Below are positions 44,763 to 55,189 of a stretch of DNA of 64,000 bases, one piece after another. How positions within the stretch are numbered: the first letter of the stretch is position 1; each line of letters starts with the position of its first letter. The DNA is from Raffaelea ambrosiae. Its lineage: Eukaryota > Ascomycota > Sordariomycetes > Ophiostomatales > Ophiostomataceae. The stretch covers positions 405,735 through 469,734 of the forward strand of contig PCDI01000007.1 of the NCBI GenBank assembly GCA_002778195.1, read 5' to 3'. The translations under genes and the position numbers were made by a program. The notes beneath the pieces were generated by a model. It had not been told where the DNA came from. It did not search any database and worked only from the letters and a program-made list of their open reading frames with translations.

Positions 44763-45978
44763 CGGCGCGCGCGTGTTTTCCCTCCTGGCTCTCTCTCTGT
44801 CTCTTTCGCCTTCTTCGTCTTTCCTATCCTCGCAATCGCACCAGCTGTTCCTTGCTCCCGTTTCCTTGCTCCTGTCCGCACCCCACAGAGTCCTGCGGCA
44901 AAACGGTCGACTTTTAGCAGGGAATGCCGCAACGATGATTTCGGAGACAAGGGGAGAAAAGAACGTATCGGCCGTGTACGGTCGGACTCGTCTTTCTGCT
45001 GACGCTCGCCTGTTGTCTTGTTTTGTGTGTTTCGAAGATCAGGCGCGGCTGAGCACAAGGGGGGTGTCGTTCCAGGTCTGGCTCGCGATCAAACCAGCCT
45101 GAGAAGGCGTCAGATTTGGGGGGGGGGGACAGGGCAATTGTTTAATTCGCAAGGGGGAAATGCCCTGCTGCAAAGGTCGACTCGGGGTGTTGAACCCCCC
45201 CTTTTTTTCTCGTCGCTGTCGAGGATCGGGGGTTCGTGGTAAGGATGCACAGAGGGGGGTCGAGAGCACCGTGTAACTACAGGCAGATGCTGTCGAGGTG
45301 GAAAGGCTGCAGAAAAAGTTAAGGGTATGTAAGAAATCTGGTGTGTGACGGCCTGTCGTCCGAGCTCTGCTGGCCTTGGGTGGCTCTTTTCCTGCCTTTT
45401 GCCTTGTTGCGTGCCTACTGCTTGTTTCAATGGCGCTGTTTTTTAATGGGGTGGAGCCAATCGGCGCCCCGCTGATTCGCTGTAGCCGCAGCCTCTAACT
45501 ACTGCAGGGATCTGTGACTTCCGGCCGACAGGGGGCAACTACGCTGTAAGAGGAAGGGGCGACCTGGGCGACTGCACGAGATTGCACTTGCCATCTGCAC
45601 GCACGCATCTGCATGCATCTACGTGTATCTCACAGTTGGTGTGTCTTCCATACAATTCTAGTACGAGAACGGCCTCACTTCAGGATGCGGCACGCCGAAT
45701 GCCAACCGCTATGCACTTGGGCCCGGCACTGAATGTCGCCACATCGGCTGACATAATTACCACACTTGAGGTTGTATCTGCACGGCCTACACTGGCATGG
45801 CCGAGCCGAGGAAGGACCAGTGCAACGTCTTGCCGTATGATGCGTGCAGATACCCAGGCGCTGCCTGCATAGCGCTGAATATGCACGGACATGCCGTGTC
45901 TGGCCGCAACAGGCCATGGCTGCTCTTGTGGCTGCTCCCGGTATCTGCCTCTCCCGTAGCACAATCAACTCTGCAACC
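44763..45978. other. Intergenic region, UBP8 promoter side
   Basis: Upstream of UBP8 and of the NmrA-like relic. Frames are short and featureless. Contains a G-run (45118-45129) and scattered CT-rich tracts. More of the relic could extend here but I cannot recognise it. Confidence 0.45.
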
Positions 45979-46520
45979 ATGACCCCAAAGCCGATCGTTC
46001 TCGTGGGTACTACTGGTAACCAGGGCAGAATGGTTGCCCGGAAATGCAAGCAGGATCCCCCGTTCTGGGCATCGACGTGGTCCAGCCGCATACCGGCGAC
46101 GTCGAGGACCTCAAGGCCGCATTGTAGGGCGCCCGTATCATCTTCGGCGTCACCCAGTACTGGATGGCAAGGCGGCAGAGCTGGGCCTCTCCATTCGCAA
46201 GCTGGCCCACGATATCGAATATGCGGACGGAAAGAACATTGCCGATGCCGCGGCGGCGGCGGCCGACGGACTCGATGCCAACGGCTTCTGCGTGTCGACG
46301 CTGGGAGAACTATATGGCCGAGGGCTGGGCCGAATGTACGAAACTGTGGACGAACACCACGTGCATTCCAGGACGTTATAAACAGGTCACACCAAAAGAG
46401 ATGGTCCCGGTCACGGGTGATCCCGACATGGGACAGTACGCGGCAGACATGTACCTGTATTCGCCCGACCCGGACTATGATGGGGGCATAGGCTTGGTCA
46501 AGGCCCAAGACACAAGGCTG
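45979..46520 (+). pseudogene. Decayed NmrA-like NAD(P)-binding family gene
   Basis: Fragments of an NmrA-like protein (atypical short-chain dehydrogenase fold, usually a redox sensor or regulator) occur in order but in different frames. Frame 1 starts at the ATG at 45979: MTPKPIVLVGTTGNQGRMVA, the nucleotide-binding loop, reaching about 46065. Frame 2 (about 46068-46163) reads VVQPHTGDVEDLKAAL, an in-frame TAG at 46125-46127, then GARIIFGVTQYW. Frame 3 (about 46166-46300) reads KAAELGLSIRKLAHDIEYADGKNIADAAAA. The last part (about 46300-46520) reads ENYMAEGWAE, YKQVTPKEM and YAADMYLYSPDPDYDGG. Some 20-30 residues are missing after the first fragment, and further stretches are missing in the middle and at the end. 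At least three frame changes, one stop and internal deletions mean it is not functional. No introns restore it. Confidence 0.85.
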
Positions 46521-47585
46521 GAAGGCCATTCTTGGGCTGTAGTTGTGTTGACGAGAAAGCAATACTATTAATAATATTCGCATTTAAAGCCAATCAATGC
46601 CTACCCTGTCTTGCCATCCCAGGAGCCCTGACGTGTTGAGCGGCTAGTTGTCGTATCCCAGTTGTACAGAAACCCAATTCTTTGCTTTGCGTGAATGGTA
46701 TTGTGAGACGGCCGAGTTGCCCATTCGGCAACTTAGAAGACAGGCAGACCAATGAACAGCACACAAAAAGCAGCAACCTGGTTCTGGAAACAAGCCTGTA
46801 GGATACGCTGTAACTTGCAGGGTAGTTAGTTAGTTTGGTGGCTGCTTATCGACAAATCGAATTTTTTTCTTCTGCAGACTTGCCATTCTCTTTTCTTCAC
46901 TGAAAACTGTGACTGCTTAGACTTCCGCATTCGGCAGCGATTGCGAGCGAAACTGACATCGGCAAATTCTGTACCGCCGGTGAGGGGAAGCATTGGCGAT
47001 CACCCCCAGCGCTCTCAATCCCTCATCCTTGCTACCCCATGCCCACTGCCGCGGGTTCCCCAGCCTCGGCATAGCTCGCCCGCTCTGTAATCAATCAACA
47101 GAAAAGCTTCCCCGAACGGCCCTTTTCACAAGCCGAAACTAGAAAACTTGGCTTTTTGAAATTCGGCAGGATCGCCCGTCATTTTCTCAAAGAGAGGAGA
47201 CCACCGATAGAGACACAGGCACACAAGAACAGTTCACTACCCAGTAGTGAACTAGTACTAACACCAAACTTGCTGCCCGGTCTGATAAGAGAGACAGACG
47301 CAGCAACAGAAAAGTTGAATATCAAACGCATTCATCATCCACTCCGTCTCGCCCTCTGTTCTCCCACCCCCCTCTCGAATGCGACCGCCTCTCTTTTGTT
47401 CTCCTGCGTCTGCACCCAGGCCATTGCATCGTTTCACACGGCTGGCAAGAGCATCAAGAGCATCGAGAGCATCGAGAGCATCGTGGGGGGGCCCGTTTTT
47501 CTCATCGTTGTTTGTGCATCCACAGCATCCCCCATCGTCTGCCCCGTCTGCCCTCGTCTCCTCTCCTACCCGACGCTGGGTCACC
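46521..47585. other. Intergenic region upstream of the metallo-hydrolase gene
   Basis: Follows the NmrA-like relic and leads into the promoter and leader of the gene at 47586. Holds the 9-base repeat at 47447-47481. No other gene or RNA gene seen. Confidence 0.5.
47447..47481. repeat. 9-base tandem repeat AGAGCATCG in the leader
   Basis: About four copies of a 9-base unit (AGAGCATCA / AGAGCATCG) lie 105-140 bases before the start codon of the metallo-hydrolase gene, probably within its 5' leader. Confidence 0.8.
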
Positions 47586-48524
47586 ATGTCCGTCCCGCTC
47601 GTTGAGCTCCCCGCGGTCGAGCGCCTCAGCCCAACCTGCATCCGCATCCTCGGCGGCAACCCGGGCAGCTTCACCCTCCAGGGCACCAACACGTACCTGC
47701 TGGGCACCGGCCCCCAGCGCCTCCTCATCGACACCGCCCAGGGCATGCTCGCCTGGGAGGAGAGCCTGGCCGCCGTCCTCGCCCAGGAACACGCCGCCAT
47801 CGCCGCCACCCTCATCACCCACTGGCACCCGGACCACATCGGCGGCATCGAGCAGGTCCGCCAGCTGGCCCCCGGCGCGCCCATCCACCAGAACCGGACG
47901 CCCAACACGGGCGACCACTACGACAAGCACGGCATCACCCGCGACGACGGCGATCTCGGGGGAGACCTTCTCGACCTCGTGGACGGCCAGGTCTTTGCGG
48001 TGCCCGGGGCCACGCTGACGGCCGTCCACACGCCCGGCCACGCGAGCAACCACATGGTCTTTGTCCTGGCCGAGGAGGACGCCGTCTTTGCCGGGGACAA
48101 CGTGCTGGGCCAGGGCACGGCCGTGTACGAGGACCTGGGCGTGTACATGCAGAGCCTGGCCAAGATGAAAGCCCTGTACAAAGGTCCGCGTCCGGGGCGG
48201 CTGTACCCGGCCCACGGCCCCGTGGTCGCCGACGGCCGGGCCAAGATCAGCGAGTACATGGCGCACCGGCAGCAGCGGGAGGACCAGGTGGTGAAGCTGC
48301 TCAAGACGGACAAGGGGGCGGCGGCGGCCGTCACAGAAGGAGCCTCGTCGTCGTCGTGGACCCAATTGGAACTCACCGAGACCATCTATGCGGACGTGCG
48401 CAAGGACCTGCACCCGGCGGCGATGAAGGGCCTGCTGCAGATCCTGACCAAGCTGGAGGGCGAGGGGAAGGTGGTGCGGGACGGCGAGCACGGGTGGCGG
48501 CTGAAAGAACGGTCGCCATTGTAA
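47586..48524 (+). CDS. Metallo-beta-lactamase-fold hydrolase, LACTB2-like
   Basis: Predicted zinc hydrolase. The animal relative LACTB2 is a mitochondrial endoribonuclease, and fungal relatives include thioesterases in polyketide pathways, so the substrate is uncertain. One exon, 312 aa, from an ATG in strong context (TCACCATGTC). The open frame continues upstream, but the CT-rich leader and the 9-base repeat there argue for this ATG. The N-terminus VERLSPTCIRILGGNPGSFTLQGTNTYLLG is the LACTB2 signature. The metal site is THWHPDHIGG (His79, His81, Asp83, His84), then HTPGHASNH, and FAGDNVLGQGTAVYEDL with the bridging Asp. YPAHGP gives the last His. The C-terminal winged-helix part contains IYADVRKDLHPAAMKGLLQILTKLEGEGKV. 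No polyketide synthase or other cluster gene is nearby, which favours a housekeeping role. Confidence 0.9.
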   Translation: MSVPLVELPAVERLSPTCIRILGGNPGSFTLQGTNTYLLGTGPQRLLIDTAQGMLAWEESLAAVLAQEHAAIAATLITHWHPDHIGGIEQVRQLAPGAPIHQNRTPNTGDHYDKHGITRDDGDLGGDLLDLVDGQVFAVPGATLTAVHTPGHASNHMVFVLAEEDAVFAGDNVLGQGTAVYEDLGVYMQSLAKMKALYKGPRPGRLYPAHGPVVADGRAKISEYMAHRQQREDQVVKLLKTDKGAAAAVTEGASSSSWTQLELTETIYADVRKDLHPAAMKGLLQILTKLEGEGKVVRDGEHGWRLKERSPL

Positions 48525-49179
48525 AGGGGGGGGAGGTGGAGGAGGAGGGATGAGGAGGAGGAGTCAAGGTGGAAGAGTATTCAAGGTACGACTGCTGGCT
48601 TCAGTGAGGGTACAGTAGTGAGGGTGTGGAACGGCCGAGACGGACTCGACGAAAGCATGATGTTCATTTCTGATGATTCTACACAATGGGAAGAATACCC
48701 GGACGGAGGCACGGACTAGGAAGGCGACTTGCATGGACAGGAGAACAGAACCGGGGCATGACGTCCAGTAGAGACAGAGAACGCAAAGTTTTATATAGCA
48801 ATCATCACTTGATCTTCCCATGGTAACCGAAGGAGGGTCGACCAAACAAAACATTTCGGCACATTCATTACGAGTATGAAAACACAAACGAAAATCTTGG
48901 GAGTGATGGATGTCGCTCGGAAGAGGCGAATCCCAAAGAAAAAGAAAGAACCCGGCCTTTCCTTTATTCAGGCCAGGGTTTTCAATCTTTCTTCTTTTCA
49001 TTATTACTTTTTAGCCTTCCGTCTAATACTTTGGGGGGTCATTATTACATCAGAAGGGGGAGGTTGCTATACAACATTGGGTAGGTTCCCACAATCTCCA
49101 TATGTATACGCACACACACACACACACACTTATATATATATATTATATAAACATTGGTGGCCCGTGTCCACTGGCTTGC
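48525..49179. other. Convergent 3' intergenic region with microsatellites
   Basis: Between the stops of the metallo-hydrolase gene and the 711-codon gene. Ends in a CA run (49111-49129) joined to a TA run (49130-49150). No gene seen. Confidence 0.55.
49111..49150. repeat. Compound CA/TA microsatellite
   Basis: About ten CA units followed directly by about nine TA units (one interruption), just downstream of the stop codon at 49180 of the minus-strand gene. Confidence 0.9.
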
Positions 49180-51315
49180 CTACCGAAAGTGCGGTAGCCG
49201 TGCAGGAACAAATTCCGGCTCTGGTCCCGGTTCTTGGGTTGGGCTCGCTAATGGCGGCTGTGGTGGTGGTGGTGGTGGTGGTGGTGGTGTCTCTTTTTGG
49301 CTTGCTGCCGGCGGTTTGGACACAGACACTTCCCCAGTCTCTATTGGCAGAGTCGTCTCTTTGTCGTCGGGCACAATCACGTCCACGACTGCCTGTGGCT
49401 GTCCAACAACGGCGGCGGCCACGACGTGCACCACCTCTTCCTTGCTCTCGTCGGCCACCAGTCCCCGCTCGCGGGCCAGCTGTGCCGCCGCTCGACGCTT
49501 TCGCTCAATGGCCTCGTGCTCTTCGCGGGCAGCGTGCTCCTCTTCCCGCTGGATCTGCTCGACGGACAGCACGGAGGCGGCTGCTGCCGCTGCTGCTGCT
49601 GCTGCCAGAGAGGACGTGGACGAGAGCATCGTCTGATGCCCGTCGTCTTCCTCGGCATGGTTGATGTCGTGGACGGCGGGCGGAAGACGGAGGGGCGATA
49701 CGAGACTGTCGGTGTCTGTTGCGGCTCCTGCTCCTGCTCCTGCTAGTGGGAGCGCCAGCAAGACAGGCTTGCCCGGCTTGCTCGACTTGCCCGGTTCACC
49801 CGGTTCGCCTGTTTCGCCTGTTTCGCCTGTTTCGCCTGTTTCGCCCGCTCCGCCCGTTCCGCCCAGTTTGCCCGACCTCCTTTCTTCCTCTTGTTCGGCT
49901 GTCTCGCCCTCTTCGGCCATGGCCGCCGGCAAGGAGAGCGAGCTCAGCCGCTGCTTGAGCGACGCGGCCGGCGACTGGATCGACGATGCCACCGAGGCAA
50001 TCGTCGTCCGCGACACACTTCGTGACAGCCGGCCGCTGCCGCCACCCCGCGTCGACGTCGACGTAGCAGTGCCGGCCCGCTTCTTGCCCTTGCGGCGGGG
50101 CTTGTTCTGCTGCTGCTGCCCGCCGACCAGCGCCAGGCTGCTGCTGCTGCTGAACCGCGTCTTGCCGCTGCTGCGGTCGTCGCCGACGCGGTCCAGCGCC
50201 ACGGCAAACTCGTCGTCCAGCGGGATGGCGTCCTCGTCGCCCTCTTCGTCGCTCGGAAACAGGTCCCCCCGCGACCGGTACGAGTCGGACGTGTCGCCCG
50301 AGCCCGTGGTGCCGCTGCGCTTCCTTTGCGTGGCGGCCGCAGACGCCCGGAGGTCGGACACGCTCTGGCTGAGCAGCGTCTCGCCGGCACCGTTGTTGGC
50401 CAGGTCGGCACCGCCATAGTAGTGCACCCCGTCGCCAGTACCCCCACCGTCACCATCATCGCCATCTCCACCACCACCCCCCAGCAGTGGTTCGTGCTCG
50501 TCGGATTTGCTGGAGCTTCGCCGGCTGTGTCCTCTTCGGGCATGGCTGCCGTCTCCTCCGCCTCCGCCCCCGCCTGGGTGTTCCCGCAAATTGGCCGCGC
50601 TCGGCTTGTACCGCAGCGTGCCGCCAAACTTGAAAGGTAGCCGACCGAGGAAGCCGAGGGGCGCCGTGCTGGGGATGATGGTCGGGTCATCGGCATCGCT
50701 GGTCATCTTTCGCCGTATGCCTTGCGTGCCGTAGCTCATGCCGCGCCTCCGTCGTGGCTGATCGACAATGCCACCACCAGCAATGCCAGCCGCACCACCG
50801 CTTCCTGACCGACCGTCGCCGCCGCCACTACCGCCGCCACCTCCTCCGTCGTCGTCGCCGTTGTGTCGACCTCGTCCCGACCCGGAGCCTGCGAGCAGCC
50901 GGTCCCAGTCCTCGGCGCGACTGCCGCTCCATGTGCCAAAGAACCCCCGGCCAAAGATGCTGCCCAGGCCACCACTCGAACTAGGACCACCACCGCCACC
51001 GTCTGCGTCATCGTCGCCCAGCCCCTCGGGCCCGTAGTAGTCGTCGTACCAGTCGTCGTAGAAGTCAAAGCTGTACTCGGGGCTGCGGCGGGCGCCGCGG
51101 GCGCGTTCTCGTTGTCGCCGTGCGCGGTCGTCGCGGTCGCCGAGGCAGACGCTTGTGCAAGAGTCGAGAGCTCCGTTCACGGAGTCGAGGCACGGGCTGA
51201 TGTAGGCGTGCTGGAAGGTCCAGATGCCGGCGGCGGCGTTTTCGGTCACGGTTTCCGCGTTTTGCGAGATTTGGTTCCAGCGCTCTCGCAAGCGCGGGTC
51301 TTCTAAGAAGGCCAT
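49180..51315 (-). CDS. Uncharacterised Gly/Ser/acidic-rich protein with collagen-like stretch (711 aa)
   Basis: I do not recognise the family and assign no function. A single open frame runs from the ATG at 51315. The first ~110 residues look structured and may be the conserved core: MAFLEDPRLRERWNQISQ, then AAAGIWTFQHAYISPCLDSV with three Cys up to CTSVCLGDRDD, and an aromatic/acidic stretch YSFDFYDDWYDDYYGPEG. A second ordered island near residues 185-245 has RRRRGMSYGTQGIRRKM and LGFLGRLPFKFGGTLRYKPS. The rest is low-complexity: Gly/Asp runs, a basic KPRRKGKKRAG patch, a Gly-X-Y collagen-like segment at about 483-517, an Ala run near 575-585, a charged coiled-coil-like helix near 586-625, and poly-Pro near the end. 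No membrane segment is clear. Intron-free as read. Confidence 0.7.
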   Translation of the reverse strand: MAFLEDPRLRERWNQISQNAETVTENAAAGIWTFQHAYISPCLDSVNGALDSCTSVCLGDRDDRARRQRERARGARRSPEYSFDFYDDWYDDYYGPEGLGDDDADGGGGGPSSSGGLGSIFGRGFFGTWSGSRAEDWDRLLAGSGSGRGRHNGDDDGGGGGGSGGGDGRSGSGGAAGIAGGGIVDQPRRRRGMSYGTQGIRRKMTSDADDPTIIPSTAPLGFLGRLPFKFGGTLRYKPSAANLREHPGGGGGGGDGSHARRGHSRRSSSKSDEHEPLLGGGGGDGDDGDGGGTGDGVHYYGGADLANNGAGETLLSQSVSDLRASAAATQRKRSGTTGSGDTSDSYRSRGDLFPSDEEGDEDAIPLDDEFAVALDRVGDDRSSGKTRFSSSSSLALVGGQQQQNKPRRKGKKRAGTATSTSTRGGGSGRLSRSVSRTTIASVASSIQSPAASLKQRLSSLSLPAAMAEEGETAEQEEERRSGKLGGTGGAGETGETGETGETGEPGEPGKSSKPGKPVLLALPLAGAGAGAATDTDSLVSPLRLPPAVHDINHAEEDDGHQTMLSSTSSLAAAAAAAAAASVLSVEQIQREEEHAAREEHEAIERKRRAAAQLARERGLVADESKEEVVHVVAAAVVGQPQAVVDVIVPDDKETTLPIETGEVSVSKPPAASQKETPPPPPPPPPQPPLASPTQEPGPEPEFVPARLPHFR
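49767..49869 (-). repeat. 9-base coding repeat giving a collagen-like Gly-X-Y tract
   Basis: Units of the form GTTTCGCCT / GGTTCGCCC on the plus strand encode GET/GEP/GKP triplets on the minus strand. About eleven Gly-X-Y-like triplets occur, five of them near-identical, so the tract grew by slippage. Confidence 0.85.
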
Positions 51316-52867
51316 GTGTGAAAGTGGAAGAGGAGAGAGGCGCGTTGTGTAGGACGCTGTCGATTGTCGTCAATCGTGATGTCGCTCAATAGAGTCGCTG
51401 AACCGTCGCTGGCCGTCGCTGTGCAGTCGCTGAATGCTGAATCGTCGTGTCGAACCGCCGCCGAATCGAGAGATGTCGTTTGCAATCACGAGACAAGGCT
51501 CGCTCGAAGAACAAAACAAAAGCCCGAATGCTCGCACGGGTCGAGATATGCTTTCAGGGCCCCATCCAGACGAGCGGGCAGGGGAGAGCAGGAAGAAAAC
51601 AAAAGCACGGCACAGACAATGCACAGAGGATTGCGATCCTAGAACCAACAAGCGCACGGCGTTCGCTAGCAAGCCAGCAAATCAACCCAGCAAGAACAGG
51701 TTTTCCCGGTTTCCCCGCCTCCTTCTTCTGCTTAGGCGTTCGCAGCGTTGTCCTGTGGTGGGCTCCGTATCCTCGGTGGTGTGTCGTCCACACCAAGAAG
51801 CATGAGAAACGAAAAGGCCGAACCGCAATTTCAGTCGCCCTTGGGCTCCGTCATCGAGGGAATGTTGCGCTGGTCGCGTCGGACGCAAGGTGTCGCAGGA
51901 ATTCGCGGAAAGGAATGAGGAACCATGGAGAGTCGAGGGTTGGAAAAAGGGAGGAAGTGAAAGGCCAGAGATAAGAGGAGCGATGAGAGATGAATGTGAG
52001 TGTTTCAGTTGGGTTCTCGGATTGGTTGAGAGACAGGTTCAAAACTTTGGGGGAGGAGGCTGGTTTTGGTGGGAGCGAAAGGCTGCAAAAATAAGGAACA
52101 CAGGCCAGCCGGGGGGGGGCATTCGTAGGGGAGCTTGGCCCCCCTAGAGCCGCGGTGTGGAATCATTTTCAAACGTCTTTTGGGGGGAACTGCGCACTAG
52201 CCATGTCGGCTGGCCCGCTCCTTTCTGGGCAGCCACACCGTTTGTGGAGGCGGCCAGCGGCTGTCCTTGCACCACCGATCCGATTATGTCAGCATCAACC
52301 TCTAACCATAGTCACTCAGTGCTGGTTCACATAACTAGTAAATAGACAGAATAGACTCTACTCGTATTTACGTGCTGGTTTACTCTGCATTCTCAGTCAC
52401 CCCAAAACAGGAAAGCGAGGATGAAATGATGTACATTTATTTATGAGGTTCGCGAGGAGTTTGTTCTGAGCAGCGACAGCCCACGAGTTGCACGGGTTGC
52501 AACCTAACTACTGAGAGAAGAGGCGGTGGCGGAGCTGCGTAGCCTGCAGGTATAACCCGATCTCTGCAGCCAAGTAATGCGACTGCAAATGCATCCTTTT
52601 CAACCATCTAGGACATATTCGGGTATTTCCTCCAGTATATCCTCGCAAGTATACTTCCAGACACATGGCCAGATACATGCTACTATGCAGACTCAGCAGG
52701 AGAGCTGGTACGTGCTAAGACGTACTGCGGATAGCAAGTGCAAGTGCGAATCCAAATCAGACGAACAAACGCAGAGCGACAAAACAGACCCCAAAAGAGA
52801 CATTCTGCTCGTCTCGGCAAACAGTGTCTGAAATATGGTCCAGGCGATGTCTGCAGAACGGGTCCGC
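51316..52867. other. Intergenic region between the 711-codon gene and the taxilin gene
   Basis: Contains the promoter and leader of the 711-codon gene and the taxilin 3' UTR. Near 51375-51440 short GTCGCTGAA/GTCGCTGTG units repeat loosely. Frames are short and overlapping. No RNA gene seen. Confidence 0.5.
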
Positions 52868-55189
52868 CTAGCGTCCGTTTACAGCGCTGGGCGGCGGCCC
52901 TTGCTGTGTTTTCTGCTTTCCATTTTGCGCCTGCTTCTTTTTGGGCGGCGACTGCGGTTGGGTTCTGTCTGTCAAGGGCTGGTGTTGTTTTGGATGTTTC
53001 TGCGGCGAATGCTGCGACTGCTGCCCTTGTTTCGACCTCACTGTCTGGGTTCGCTGTTGTTTCTGCAGCTGCTTCTGGGGACTGCTCTGCGGAGTGCTCG
53101 ACCGGGCTTTCTGTTTCTGCTTCCCTGGCATATCCCCTGCAGTTTCATCATCGTCTGTCATGTAGAATTGGTCGTCGTCGCCACAGACAGCCCCGGAGTC
53201 GCTGACGTTGCCTCTATCGCGCTCGAATCCGGAATGGCTGGCAACAACACTGTTCGTGTCGTCATCATCAAGACAGTCACTGTCTTCGCTTTCGTCGTCG
53301 TTCTCAGTGTCGACATCCTCGTCTTCGTCGTCGTTGTCCGTAGCAACCGCATCGCTGTCCTCTACGCTTTCCGCGGGGACAGCGTTGCTGGACGACGACA
53401 CAGACACGTGGGACGACGATGCCTTCGTGTTCCTCGGGATACTTCTCTGGCTGCTTTCCTGGGCGTTCCCTTGGGCATTTCCCTGGACTGCACCTAGATC
53501 TTGTCCCCGCATCAAAACGACAATGCTCTTGAGCTTGTCCAGTTGCCTCTTGGTGATCTCCATGAGTCGCATATTCTCTGCTCTCTCCTCTGCCATCCGC
53601 ACCACATTCTGGCTCATAGCCTCGTGTTTCCTCTTCAGCCCATCATTCTCCTTCTCTAACCTCCTTGTTTTCTTTGATGCTTCCTCCATCTCCTTCTCGA
53701 ACGTTAGAAAACAGGTTTCTGTTGCTTGCCCCGCATATTGCATTTCTCCGATTGCTGTCTCCTCTTGTCTGATTTGCTCGTCCCCTCCATCTCTCCTCCT
53801 CCTCTTCGTGCTTCCAATCCTTCCAATGCTCCCGTCTCATGTGAGGAGAGGGAGAGAATCATGGAGACAATACAGAGAGAGAGAGTATGTGTGTGCGCGT
53901 ATTGTGAAATAAGTCGTCTCTCTCACGGGGGCAAGCTTACCTGCTTGAACTTCTCTACATAGAGATTCAGCTGGTTGCGAAGCTCGCTTTCTGTTCGTGA
54001 AAAGGTCTGCACCTGCTCGTTCAGCCGCCTGGTCAGAGCCACCTCAGCCTCGGCTCGTTTCCTCTCGCGCTCATAGCGGGCCATGTTGTACTGGACTTCT
54101 AGCTCCTTGGTGCGCATAAGAGAGTGAAAGTGGAGTTCTCGAAGCTCGTATTGTTCGATCATAGACTTGAACCGTTGCCGGAATCTGTATGCAAATGTCA
54201 GCAAGCGGGCAAAGAGGGGTATGGCGCTAGAGTGAACAGGAAGTGTAACATACAACTCATCCATCTCGACGTCCACAACCTGCTTCTTTGGATGGTCTTT
54301 CTCATCCTGCAGGTCGTCGAGCTTCTGCAGCAGTGTCGCGTACTTTGAATCCCAAGAATTCAAGTTTGACACCTCGTTGGCCTTCAGTGTCCGGTTCTCG
54401 TTCTGTGGGCGGTCATGTCAGCCTCAGTCACCTCAAAGGTCAAAAAACACAAAAAACAAAAAAAAAACAAAAAAAAACAGAGATAAATGAAGGAGAGGGA
54501 GCAAGTGAAAATGAGGCGTAAAACGAGGGTGGACACGAATGCGACAGACCTTGAGCTTGTTGTTTTCTTTCTGGAGCTCGCGACAAAGCTTCTCCAGCTT
54601 CTCCTTCAGTCCAATGGTCTTGCTCAGCTCATTCCGGCTCTGGTCCCGCTCTTTCTGGAGCTGGTCTGCCCGCTTCTTGTTTTTCTGGCCTTCGCGCTCG
54701 TGCCGCTTCATCTCATGCAGCAGGTCTGTACAGCGTCGTGAGAGATGGTCGATTTTTTGTAATGAATCCATCTTGGCTGTTTGGCTGTGCAGCTCGCGGT
54801 TTGCTTTCCGTACTTCCTTCTCTGTGTGTGCCCACGTGGTTAGCTTCGTCTTATCCGGGTAGGAATCGCAGATGTCTCCTGAGCCTACCTATCTCGAGCT
54901 CCTGGTCCTTCTCCCCCGCCTGATCCAGCTCCAGCTGCGCAATTTTCTGCGCAACGAGCTTGGATGCCTCGTTGGAGGCCAGGGTCTGCTGTCGCTTGGC
55001 CTGCTTCATCTTGGTGGATGTTGGTGCCGGCATGGACGAGGAAGAGGCAGAGGCAGCGGCCGGTGGCGGCGGTGGAGGGGGTGCTGGACGTGTCTCGAGA
55101 GAGTGACCGTTCGTCATGGTCGTGCCATCATGGCTGTGGCCCATTACGCCGTTTGTTGCCGGCCGGGAAACGGGATTGGTAGCCGACAT
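52868..55189 (-). CDS. Taxilin-family coiled-coil protein
   Basis: Member of the taxilin (myosin-like coiled-coil) family, which in animals binds syntaxins and the nascent polypeptide-associated complex; the fungal role is poorly known. Five exons, 55189-54889, 54821-54550, 54402-54254, 54184-53941 and 53761-52868, join in phase to give 619 aa. Residues 1-70 are Pro/Ala/Ser-rich. The coiled coil runs from about 70 to 410, with LARR-like taxilin signatures: KIDHLSRRCTDLLHEMKRHE, KEKLEKLCRELQKENNKLK, YELRELHFHSLMRTKELEVQ, and FLTFEKEMEEASKKTRRLEKEN. The C-terminal ~200 residues are Gln/Ser/Asp-rich, with an acidic stretch (DNDDEDEDVDTENDDESED) and Gln-rich Lys-rich repeats. The exon 2 donor is GTCTGT, and the exon 5 acceptor could be shifted by 6 bases. 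Divergent from CYM1. Confidence 0.9.

Noticed and set aside
47502..48491. 329-codon frame antisense to the metallo-hydrolase
   Set aside because: Fully overlaps a well-supported gene with intact zinc ligands; the antisense peptide is Val/Gly/Arg-rich composition only.
45582..48524. NmrA-like relic plus metallo-hydrolase as a secondary-metabolite cluster remnant
   Set aside because: Both families can occur in such clusters, but no synthase, transporter or cluster regulator lies near, and the hydrolase has LACTB2-type features.
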